A DNA stretch of 5,459 nt from NCBI GenBank assembly GCA_003170035.1, contig PMZX01000158.1, positions 13,513-18,971 on the forward strand, given 5' to 3'. The notes beneath the pieces are model-generated. The model was given only the letters and a program-made list of their open reading frames with translations, did no database searches and had not been told where the DNA came from. Origin of the DNA: Myxococcales bacterium (GTDB lineage Bacteria > Myxococcota_A > Polyangia > Fen-1088). Each line of letters starts with the position of its first letter. Position 1 is the stretch's first letter. This document shows positions 1 to 5,459 of this stretch, piece after piece. The position numbers and the translations under genes were made by a program.

Positions 1-636
1 GGCGAGGGCGGAGCCGTGGCCAGCAACGACGAGACCCTTGCCAAGGTGGCGCGCTCGATCCGCGACTGGGGCCGCGACTGCTACTGCGCGGGCGGCGAGA
101 ACAACACCTGCGGCCGCCGCTTCTCCCAGCAGTTTGGCTCTCTGCCGTCAGGCTACGACCACAAATACGTGTACTCGCACATCGGCTACAACCTGAAGGC
201 GACGGACATCCAGGCCGCCATCGGGTGTGCCCAGATGGACCGCCTGGATGGGTTCACCGCGGCTCGCAAGCGCAACCACGCCTTTCTCAGCGAGGCCCTA
301 GCCGGCTACGGCGATCGGCTGGTCCTGCCCAAGGCGACCGAGGGCGCTGACCCGTCGTGGTTTGCCTTTGTCATCACCGTGGCCTCGGGTGCAGGCTTCT
401 CGCGCGACGAGTTGCTGGCGCACCTGCAAGCCCGCAAGGTCGAGACGCGCAATCTGTTCAGTGGCAACCTGCTCCGGCACCCCGGGTTCTGTGACATCGA
501 GCATCGGGTGGTGGGAGATCTGCGCAACACCGACCGGATCACCTCGGACACCTTTTTCGTCGGCGTTTACCCGGGTCTGAGCACGCCCGAACTGGAGTAT
601 ATGGTCGACGTCTTCAAGGGTTTCATGGCGCGTTGA
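1..636 (+). CDS. rfbH: CDP-4-keto-6-deoxy-D-glucose 3-dehydrase (E1, RfbH/DdhC/AscC), 5'-truncated
   Basis: This is the C-terminal half (211 residues) of the E1 dehydrase. E1 uses pyridoxamine phosphate and a [2Fe-2S] cluster to remove the C3 hydroxyl of CDP-4-keto-6-deoxyglucose, in the cytoplasm. The frame is open from base 1 and begins GEGGAV, the segment that in E1 follows closely after the histidine replacing the usual aminotransferase lysine; that residue lies just off the window. Visible residues 27-37 hold Cys-x-Cys-x7-Cys (C27, C29, C37), the iron-sulfur ligand pattern that separates E1 from ordinary DegT/DnrJ/EryC1 aminotransferases. It is followed by YDHKYVYSHIGYNLKATDIQAA, the conserved fold segment, and an LFSGNLLRHPGF block. 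The length fits about half of a roughly 437-residue family member. The GTG at 16 is an internal codon, not the start. The reductase that should feed it electrons follows after 49 bases. Confidence 0.95.
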   Translation, partial: GEGGAVASNDETLAKVARSIRDWGRDCYCAGGENNTCGRRFSQQFGSLPSGYDHKYVYSHIGYNLKATDIQAAIGCAQMDRLDGFTAARKRNHAFLSEALAGYGDRLVLPKATEGADPSWFAFVITVASGAGFSRDELLAHLQARKVETRNLFSGNLLRHPGFCDIEHRVVGDLRNTDRITSDTFFVGVYPGLSTPELEYMVDVFKGFMAR

Positions 637-685
637 CGACATCGCAGGGCCTTGCCGCATCCGGTATCCTAAACACCAACCCGCC

Positions 686-1408
686 ATGCCCCAGCCCGCC
701 AAACTTCGCGCCAAGGTCACGCAGATCGTGGTGCACGCCCCGAGCGTGCGCAGCTTCGTCCTCGCGCCGGAACGGCCCGCGCCACGATTTCGTCCCGGGC
801 AGTTCCTGCACCTCGCGCTCGATCCCTACGATCCAGCGCAGCACTGGCCCGAGTCGCGCGTCTTCTCCATCGCAAGTCCGCCGGAAGATCGCGAGAGTCT
901 GCGCATCACGGTGTCCGCGGTGGGTGACTTCACCCAGCGCATGATGCGGCTGGGTGAGGGCGACGAGGTCTGGGTGAAGCTGCCCTACGGCGACTTCATC
1001 ATCGAGTCGCAGGGCTCGGGTCCGCTGATTCTGGTCGCGGGTGGAACCGGCATCACGCCGTTCGTGTCGTTCCTCGCTTCGGCCGGCGCTTCGGCGTCTG
1101 CGCCGGTGCGCGTGCTGTACGGCGTCCGCCGATCTGATCTCCTCATCTATCGGGCGGTGCTGGATGCGGCCGCCACCCGGTTTCGTGATCTGCGCTGGCA
1201 AGCATTCGTCGAGGAGGACGCCGGCGCTGGCGAGCGGGCCGGGCGGCTGTCGGTGGAGGCCGCGCTGGCTGAGGCGCGCGACGCTGGTGCGCCGGGTCCC
1301 GCGGTTTTTCACCTGTCCGGGCCGCCACAAATGCTCCGTCTGTTCCAGTCGGGCTTGGCCGCAGCCGGCGTGCCGCCGGCCCGGGTGCGTGCTGACGCCT
1401 GGGATTGA
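686..1408 (+). CDS. FAD/NAD(P)H oxidoreductase, probable electron donor to RfbH (E3-like, no ferredoxin domain)
   Basis: This 240-residue protein has the ferredoxin-NADP reductase fold. An N-terminal FAD-binding barrel carries RFRPGQFLHL (about 34-43) and the flavin motif RVFSIASPP (58-66). An NAD(P)-binding domain follows, with GGTGITPF (119-126), LYGVRRSDLL (144-153) and a late SGPPQM motif (about 211-216). By position after rfbH and before rfbF it should be the E3-type reductase that passes NAD(P)H electrons through FAD to E1. Classical AscD/DdhD/RfbI E3 is about 330 residues and begins with a plant-type [2Fe-2S] ferredoxin domain. That domain is absent here: residues 1-33 contain no cysteine cluster and lead straight into the flavin barrel. 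ATG 686 is the only convincing start, since no ATG/GTG/TTG precedes it in frame in the gap, and I see no good Shine-Dalgarno. Electron delivery to RfbH is inferred from context; a general ferredoxin or flavodoxin reductase is the alternative. Confidence 0.85.
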   Translation: MPQPAKLRAKVTQIVVHAPSVRSFVLAPERPAPRFRPGQFLHLALDPYDPAQHWPESRVFSIASPPEDRESLRITVSAVGDFTQRMMRLGEGDEVWVKLPYGDFIIESQGSGPLILVAGGTGITPFVSFLASAGASASAPVRVLYGVRRSDLLIYRAVLDAAATRFRDLRWQAFVEEDAGAGERAGRLSVEAALAEARDAGAPGPAVFHLSGPPQMLRLFQSGLAAAGVPPARVRADAWD

Positions 1409-1448
1409 CCGGCGGCCGGGCGTCGGTCTACTGTTCGGGAAGACAGCG

Positions 1449-2228
1449 ATGAAAACAGTTATTCTGTGCGGCGGCCTGGGAACGCGGCTGCGCGAAGAGA
1501 CCGACTTTCGACCCAAGCCCATGGTCGAAATCGGCGGCCGGCCCATTTTGTGGCACATCATGAAGATCTATGCCCACTACGGCTTCCGCGAGTTCGTGCT
1601 CTGCCTGGGCTACCGCGGGACCGTGATCAGAGACTACTTCCTCAACTACGAGGAGATGAACAACGACTTCACCATCTCCCTCGGCCGGAAGCAGCAGATC
1701 GTGCACCATGATGCGCATGACGAGCAGGACTACGAGGTCACCCTGGCCGAGACCGGTCCCCAGGCGATGACCGGCGCGCGCATCAAGCGCGTGCAGCGTT
1801 ACGTGGATGGCGACACCTTCATGGTCACCTACGGGGACGGGCTGGCCGATGTGGACCTGCGCAAGGTGCTGGCCTTCCATCGCGCGCATGGCAGGCTGGC
1901 AACCATGACCACCATGGCGCCTAGCTCGCGCTTTGGCATGCCGGAGGTGGACGGCACCGGCAAGGTCACATCGTTCATCGAGAAGCCGCAGATCACGGGC
2001 CAGGCAAACGCCGGCTTCTTCGTGTTCCAGCGCCGCGTGTTCGACTATCTCACCAGCGACGATTCCTGCGTTCTCGAACGCGAGCCTCTGGAGACGCTGG
2101 CCCGCGAGGGCGAGCTGATGGCCTTTCACCATGCCGGGTTTTTCTACGCCATGGATACCTACCGCGAGTACCAGAAGCTCAACGAGCTATGGGCGAGCGG
2201 TCAGCCGCCGTGGAAAGTGTGGCGATGA
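1449..2228 (+). CDS. rfbF: Glucose-1-phosphate cytidylyltransferase
   Basis: RfbF (DdhA/AscA) makes CDP-glucose and pyrophosphate from CTP and glucose-1-phosphate, the first committed step to CDP-3,6-dideoxyhexoses. The 259-residue protein matches the family's usual length of about 257. It opens with the nucleotidyltransferase signature MKTVILCGGLGTRL (1-14) and a KPM motif (23-25). Further landmarks are the metal/nucleotide-binding YGDG (128-131) and SFIEKP (175-180), with the family-typical C-terminal segment YREYQKLNELW. The open frame extends upstream to 1041 inside the reductase gene, but the conserved N-terminus fixes the start at ATG 1449, preceded at 1437-1443 by GGGAAGA as a plausible ribosome binding site. 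The gap to the reductase is 40 bases. Its stop overlaps the start of rfbG, so the two are very likely translated together. Confidence 0.96.
   Translation: MKTVILCGGLGTRLREETDFRPKPMVEIGGRPILWHIMKIYAHYGFREFVLCLGYRGTVIRDYFLNYEEMNNDFTISLGRKQQIVHHDAHDEQDYEVTLAETGPQAMTGARIKRVQRYVDGDTFMVTYGDGLADVDLRKVLAFHRAHGRLATMTTMAPSSRFGMPEVDGTGKVTSFIEKPQITGQANAGFFVFQRRVFDYLTSDDSCVLEREPLETLAREGELMAFHHAGFFYAMDTYREYQKLNELWASGQPPWKVWR
2212..2217 (+). promoter_or_regulatory. Ribosome binding site of rfbG within the end of rfbF
   Basis: GGAAAG lies 7 bases before ATG 2225, inside the last codons of rfbF. It supports the start that overlaps the rfbF stop rather than ATG 2189, and fits translational coupling of the two enzymes. 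Confidence 0.55.
2225..2228 (+). other. ATGA stop/start overlap of rfbF and rfbG
   Basis: The rfbF stop TGA (2226-2228) and the rfbG start ATG (2225-2227) share the sequence ATGA. This arrangement is usual for coupled translation and would keep the cytidylyltransferase and dehydratase in step. Confidence 0.8.
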
Positions 2229-3352
2229 CCGATCCGCTGCGCGAGCTTGGAGCTGCCTTCGCGCGGCGGTCGGTGTTTGTGACCGGGCACACCGGATTCA
2301 AGGGTTCGTGGCTTTCGCTCTGGCTCTCGCGCCTGGGAGCGCGCGTGACCGGGTATGCGCTGGCTCCCTCCACCGAGCCGAGCGCCTTCATCGCCGCCGG
2401 CGTGCGCGACGTGCTCTCTGCCCATCACGAGGCCGACATCCGGGACGGCGCGCGTCTGGCCCAGGCGATGCGCGACAGCGCCCCGGACGTGGTGCTGCAC
2501 CTGGCGGCACAGCCCCTGGTACGCGTGAGCTATCAGCAGCCGCGCGAGACTTTCGACGTCAACGTGGTTGGAACGGCGAGCGTGCTGGACGCCGTGCGCG
2601 CCCTCCACCGACCCTGCGCCGTCGTCGTGATCACCAGCGACAAGTGCTACGACAATCGGGAACACACCTGGGGTTACCGAGAGACCGATCCCCTGGGTGG
2701 TGGGGATCCGTACAGCGCGAGCAAGGGCGCGGCCGAGATTGTGGTGGCGTCCTATCGCCACTCGTTCTTTCCCCCCGAGCGCGTCCACGAGCACGGGGTC
2801 AGGCTCGCCTCGGCGCGCGCGGGCAACGTCATCGGGGGCGGCGACTGGGCGCAGGACCGCATCGTGGCCGACATCGCGCGCAGCGTGAGCAGCGGTCAGC
2901 CCGTGCAGGTGCGCAATCCGCGCTCTTTGCGGCCGTGGCAGCATGTGCTCGAACCGTTGGGCGGCTACCTGCTGCTGGCGGCGCGCATGCTGACCACGCC
3001 GGACGGTGTGCGCCTTGCAGATGCCTGGAACTTCGGACCGTCGGGTCTCGAGGTCGTCACGGTCGGCGCTCTGGTCGACCTCTTCCTTGCTGCCTGGGGC
3101 TCGGGCAGCTGGCAGGACGCAAGTGCGGGCGGACAGCCGCATGAGGCGCAACTGCTACGCCTGAGCATAGACAAGGCTGTGACCCTGCTGGGCTGGCGAC
3201 CGCGCTGGTCGGTCAGCGAAGCCGTGCGGCGGACGGCGCTGTGGTATCGCCGCTTCTACCAGCAAGGACCCGCGGTGCGCGCCGCAGGGTCGATGCGCGA
3301 TGCGTGCCTGGCTGAAATCGCCGACTACGAGGAGACGGGGAGCGCCCCCTAG
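2225..3352 (+). CDS. rfbG: CDP-glucose 4,6-dehydratase
   Basis: RfbG (DdhB/AscB) converts CDP-D-glucose to CDP-4-keto-6-deoxy-D-glucose with a bound NAD, supplying the substrate of RfbH. It is an extended short-chain dehydrogenase/reductase. The N-terminal Rossmann motif is VFVTGHTGFKGSWL (17-30), the active-site strand is VITSDKCYDN (about 135-144), and the catalytic YSASK is at 163-167. Lysine in the SDK triplet, where dTDP-glucose dehydratase has Glu, is characteristic of the CDP-glucose enzyme. GNVIGGGDWAQDRIV and a following RPWQHVLEPLGGYL block are also typical. Starting at ATG 2225 gives 375 residues, slightly over the usual 355-360, mostly through the C-terminal tail. The alternative ATG 2189 adds 12 residues of unconvincing sequence. 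I prefer 2225 because it forms an ATGA overlap with the rfbF stop and has GGAAAG at 2212-2217. Confidence 0.96.
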   Translation: MTDPLRELGAAFARRSVFVTGHTGFKGSWLSLWLSRLGARVTGYALAPSTEPSAFIAAGVRDVLSAHHEADIRDGARLAQAMRDSAPDVVLHLAAQPLVRVSYQQPRETFDVNVVGTASVLDAVRALHRPCAVVVITSDKCYDNREHTWGYRETDPLGGGDPYSASKGAAEIVVASYRHSFFPPERVHEHGVRLASARAGNVIGGGDWAQDRIVADIARSVSSGQPVQVRNPRSLRPWQHVLEPLGGYLLLAARMLTTPDGVRLADAWNFGPSGLEVVTVGALVDLFLAAWGSGSWQDASAGGQPHEAQLLRLSIDKAVTLLGWRPRWSVSEAVRRTALWYRRFYQQGPAVRAAGSMRDACLAEIADYEETGSAP

Positions 3353-3358
3353 CTCCAC

Positions 3359-3365
3359 GGGAGGA
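3359..3365 (+). promoter_or_regulatory. Strong Shine-Dalgarno of the GT2 gene
   Basis: GGGAGGA sits 8 bases before ATG 3374 in the short gap after the rfbG stop. It is the clearest ribosome binding site in the window and fixes the glycosyltransferase start. The other genes have weak sites or rely on coupling. Confidence 0.8.
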
Positions 3366-3373
3366 TTGAGGCC

Positions 3374-4369
3374 ATGGTTCCAGCCGGCAGCAGACGCAAG
3401 CTCATTAGCATCATCACCCCGTGCTACAACGAAGCCGACAACGTCGAGGACTGCTGCGCCGCGGTCCGCAATCTATTCGCCGGCGAGCTGGCGGCCTACG
3501 ACTACGAGCACATCTTCTGCGACAACGCCTCGACCGACGCCACGCCCGAGATTCTGCGCAAGCTGGCCACGGCGGACAAACACGTCAAGGTCATCCTGAA
3601 TTCGCGCAATTTCGGTCCGTTCCGCTCCGACTTCAACGGGCTGATGAGTGCCAGGGGCGATGCGGTCCTGGTCTTCTTGGCCGCTGATCTGCAAGACCCG
3701 CCCGAGGTGATTCCCGAGATGGTGCGACGTTGGGAGGCCGGGATTGAAGTGGTGTATGGCATCCGGGCCAACCGCGAGGAAGGGTTGATCATGCGCGCGA
3801 CGCGCCGGCTGTACTACCGGCTGGTGCGGCGCTTCGCTGAGATCGACATCCCCCCGGACGCGGGCGAGTTCCAGCTGGTGGACCGCAGGATTGCGGACGA
3901 GTTGCGCAAGGTCGAGGACTACTATCCCTACATTCGCGGGCTCATCGCCAACTGCGGATTCCGTCGCGAGGGCGTCGCCTATACCTGGAAGGCGCGGCGC
4001 AGGGGCGTGTCGAAGAACCGCATTTACCACCTGTTCGACCAGGGTCTCAACGGACTCATCTCGTTCACCAACGTGCCCATGCGCCTGTGCCTGCTCGCCG
4101 GCGTGACCATCTCCCTGCTCAGCACCGCGGCCGCCGTGCTCAGTGCCGTGGTCAATCTGTTGTACTTCCGCCGGCTTGCTCCGCCCGGGATTCCTACGCT
4201 CATCGTGGCGGTGTTCTTCTTTGGTGGCGTGCAGCTCTTCTTTCTCGGCGTGCTGGGCGAGTACCTGGCGGCCATCCACAGCCAGGTGCGCCGGCGCCCC
4301 CTGGTCATCGAGCGCGAACGCATGAACTTCGACGAAGCGCCACCTGGGCAGAGCAAGGCCGCGCCATGA
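3374..4369 (+). CDS. Family 2 glycosyltransferase, GtrB/ArnC/DPM1-like, membrane-anchored
   Basis: This 331-residue protein has an N-terminal GT-A domain and two C-terminal membrane segments, the architecture of enzymes that load a sugar from a nucleotide donor onto undecaprenyl phosphate at the inner membrane. LISIITPCYNE (10-20) is the nucleotide-binding start of the GT2 fold. AADLQDPPE (103-111) is the metal-binding DxxD motif in the form typical of GtrB and dolichyl/polyprenyl-phosphate sugar synthases. GEFQLVDR and a basic ARRRGVSKN loop follow. Membrane segments are about 238-265 (LCLLAGVTISLL onward) and 273-299 (IPTLIVAVFFFGG onward), then a basic cytoplasmic tail RRRPLVIERERMNF. The start is set by a strong Shine-Dalgarno, 21 bases after rfbG. 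Acceptor and sugar cannot be read from sequence; the donor could be the CDP-sugar made here or an ordinary UDP-sugar. No GtrA-like flippase or GtrC-like transferase is visible in the window. Confidence 0.9.
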   Translation: MVPAGSRRKLISIITPCYNEADNVEDCCAAVRNLFAGELAAYDYEHIFCDNASTDATPEILRKLATADKHVKVILNSRNFGPFRSDFNGLMSARGDAVLVFLAADLQDPPEVIPEMVRRWEAGIEVVYGIRANREEGLIMRATRRLYYRLVRRFAEIDIPPDAGEFQLVDRRIADELRKVEDYYPYIRGLIANCGFRREGVAYTWKARRRGVSKNRIYHLFDQGLNGLISFTNVPMRLCLLAGVTISLLSTAAAVLSAVVNLLYFRRLAPPGIPTLIVAVFFFGGVQLFFLGVLGEYLAAIHSQVRRRPLVIERERMNFDEAPPGQSKAAP

Positions 4370-4425
4370 TGAGGCGGGCCAGCTGTTCGGCTGACTCTTT
4401 TGCCTGGCGGTGCATCACGCGATGA
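4366..4425 (+). other. 19-codon bridging reading frame between the GT2 and ThDP genes
   Basis: The 52-base gap between the glycosyltransferase and the ThDP gene is spanned by a short frame starting at ATG 4366, which overlaps the glycosyltransferase stop as ATGA (4366-4369). It ends at TGA 4423-4425, which overlaps the ThDP start as ATGA (4422-4425). The peptide would be MMRRASCSADSFAWRCITR, which resembles nothing I know and has no good ribosome site of its own. It may only serve to carry ribosomes across the gap, or it may be chance. I do not call it a protein gene. Confidence 0.3.
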
Positions 4426-5459
4426 AGGTAGCAGACTACATCGCTCGTTCTCTGGTTCAGCAGGGCGTAGGTCATGTGTTCGAGGTATCCGGCGGGATGA
4501 TCACGCACTTGCTCGACTCCTGTTATCGCCTCGGGGGCCCGCAGGTCATCAGCATGCGCCACGAACAGGCGGCGGGCTTCGCCGCCGAAGCCTACGCCCG
4601 CATGACCGGTGTGCCCGGTGTCGCACTGGCCACCAGCGGCCCGGGTGCGACCAACCTGCTCACCGCGATCGGCAGTTGCTACTTCGACTCGACGCCGGCT
4701 GTGTTCATCACCGGGCAGGTCAACCGGCAGGAACTCAAGGGCCAGCGTGCCGTCCGCCAGTTAGGGTTCCAAGAAACCGACATCGTGGCCATCGCCCGGC
4801 CCATCACCAAGGCCGCCTGGCTGGTCGAATCTCCCGAAGCCGTGCCCGCGATGTTGGCGCGCGCTTTCGCCACGGCTCTGGCGGGACGGCCCGGGCCGGT
4901 GCTGGTCGATATTCCCATGGACGTCCAGCGGGGCGACATCGCCGTGGCCGAGCCAGAGCCCAAGCCGGTCCAGGCTGGTGCGACGTCCATCGATCCGGCA
5001 CTGGCCGGGGACATCGACCAGCTCGTGGTTTCCCTGCGCGGCGCGCGCCGGCCCTTGCTGCTGGCGGGCGGTGGCCTGCGCTGCGCCCGCGCCGCGGACG
5101 TCTTTCGCAAGCTGGTCAGCGAGCTTTCCGTGCCGGTGGTGACCTCGCTCATGGGCGTCGACGCCCTGCCGTTCGATGAGCCATTGCGCGTGGGCATGAT
5201 TGGAACCTATGGCAACCGCTGGGCCAACCTGGCGATGGGCCGGAGCGATTGGCTCCTGGTGCTCGGCAGCCGGCTCGACATCCGCCAGACCGGGTCGGAC
5301 GTGGACGCCTTCAAGCAAGGACGCACCATTTTTCAGGTGGATATCGATGCCGGAGAGATGAACCAGCGCGTGCCCGGGTGCCGCACGATCTGTTCGGATC
5401 TGAAGCCGTTCCTGGCCGGCCTGCGGACGCGGCTGGCCGAGAAGGACCGCGGCCACTGG
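4422..5459 (+). CDS. ThDP-dependent acetolactate-synthase-like enzyme, candidate YerE-type sugar-branching enzyme, 3'-truncated
   Basis: An open frame of exactly 346 codons runs to the right edge without a stop. It carries the N-terminal pyrimidine-binding domain of ThDP enzymes: FEVSGGMITHLLDS (20-33), RHEQAAGFAAEAYAR (46-60) with catalytic Glu48, TSGPGATNL (71-79) and RQLGFQETD (112-120). A central domain of the acetolactate synthase/FAD-binding type follows, with LLLAGGG and GSRLDIRQTG (282-291). The ThDP/Mg motif (GDG...N) must lie beyond the window; full family length is about 550-590. The family decarboxylates pyruvate and adds the two-carbon unit to a carbonyl. Next to a complete CDP-4-keto-3,6-dideoxyglucose pathway, the likely role resembles Yersinia YerE, which acetylates C4 of that sugar. 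Ordinary acetolactate synthase (ilvB) is less likely given the SGG in place of YPGG and the neighbours. ATG 4422 is preferred; GTG 4410 is an in-frame alternative. Only a weak GGCGG ribosome site precedes it. Confidence 0.88.
   Translation, partial: MKVADYIARSLVQQGVGHVFEVSGGMITHLLDSCYRLGGPQVISMRHEQAAGFAAEAYARMTGVPGVALATSGPGATNLLTAIGSCYFDSTPAVFITGQVNRQELKGQRAVRQLGFQETDIVAIARPITKAAWLVESPEAVPAMLARAFATALAGRPGPVLVDIPMDVQRGDIAVAEPEPKPVQAGATSIDPALAGDIDQLVVSLRGARRPLLLAGGGLRCARAADVFRKLVSELSVPVVTSLMGVDALPFDEPLRVGMIGTYGNRWANLAMGRSDWLLVLGSRLDIRQTGSDVDAFKQGRTIFQVDIDAGEMNQRVPGCRTICSDLKPFLAGLRTRLAEKDRGHW

Noticed and set aside
1041..1448. N-terminal extension of rfbF back to 1041
   Set aside because: This part lies in another frame of the reductase gene, and the conserved nucleotidyltransferase N-terminus begins exactly at ATG 1449.
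623..1561. 312-codon open frame on the minus strand across the reductase gene, and similar long minus-strand frames at 2201-3151, 3473-4279 and 4761-5456
   Set aside because: They are opposite well-identified genes, have Arg/His/Gly/Pro-rich low-quality translations and no recognisable motif. Long antisense frames are expected in GC-rich coding DNA.
2189..2224. Upstream ATG 2189 as the rfbG start
   Set aside because: It adds 12 residues not typical of the family and would overlap rfbF by 40 bases; ATG 2225 has a better ribosome site and an ATGA overlap.
2131..3144. 337-codon + strand frame over rfbG
   Set aside because: Shadow frame with an Arg/Ala-rich translation; rfbG motifs lie in the frame starting at 2225.
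4379..4396. Possible hairpin CAGC-TGTTCG-GCTG after the glycosyltransferase as a terminator
   Set aside because: The stem is only 4 base pairs with no following T-run of note, and the next gene follows immediately in the same direction.
4400..5179. 259-codon + strand frame over the ThDP gene
   Set aside because: It is the +1-shifted shadow of the ThDP gene. Its translation is Arg/Gly/His-rich without motifs, while the overlapping frame from 4422 has continuous family motifs to the window edge.
1431..5397. CTGTTCGG occurring at 1431, 4383 and 5390
   Set aside because: Three copies of an 8-mer in different settings (gap, gap, coding), with no shared flanks or spacing; consistent with chance in GC-rich DNA.

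Overview
The window is a GC-rich piece of bacterial DNA in which all genes lie on the + strand and are tightly packed, as in one operon. Third codon positions look strongly G/C-biased throughout, and nothing suggests a mobile element, RNA gene or CRISPR array. The gene types point to a Gram-negative surface-polysaccharide (O-antigen or capsule) locus. The base composition would fit a high-GC proteobacterium, but the genus cannot be read from this sequence.

Layout: (1) bases 1-636, the C-terminal half of an RfbH/DdhC-type CDP-4-keto-6-deoxyglucose 3-dehydrase (E1), cut by the left edge; (2) 686-1408, a flavin/NAD(P)H reductase of the ferredoxin-NADP reductase fold, without the ferredoxin domain of classical E3; (3) 1449-2228, rfbF, glucose-1-phosphate cytidylyltransferase; (4) 2225-3352, rfbG, CDP-glucose 4,6-dehydratase, overlapping rfbF by ATGA; (5) 3374-4369, a GtrB/ArnC-type family 2 glycosyltransferase with two C-terminal membrane segments and a strong Shine-Dalgarno; (6) 4422-5459, the N-terminal 346 residues of a thiamine diphosphate (ThDP) enzyme related to acetolactate synthase, running off the right edge. 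No gene-free stretch exceeds 52 bases.

Together, RfbF, RfbG, RfbH and the reductase form the known route from glucose-1-phosphate to CDP-4-keto-3,6-dideoxyglucose, the shared precursor of abequose, paratose, tyvelose, ascarylose and yersiniose. None of the short-chain reductases that finish the simple 3,6-dideoxyhexoses is visible. The next sugar-related gene is instead an acetolactate-synthase-like ThDP enzyme, the enzyme class that (as YerE in Yersinia) attaches a two-carbon unit from pyruvate to this precursor. The best overall reading is that the locus makes a branched-chain 3,6-dideoxy sugar of the yersiniose type. That end product is an inference. The four-step CDP-sugar core is well supported by sequence motifs.
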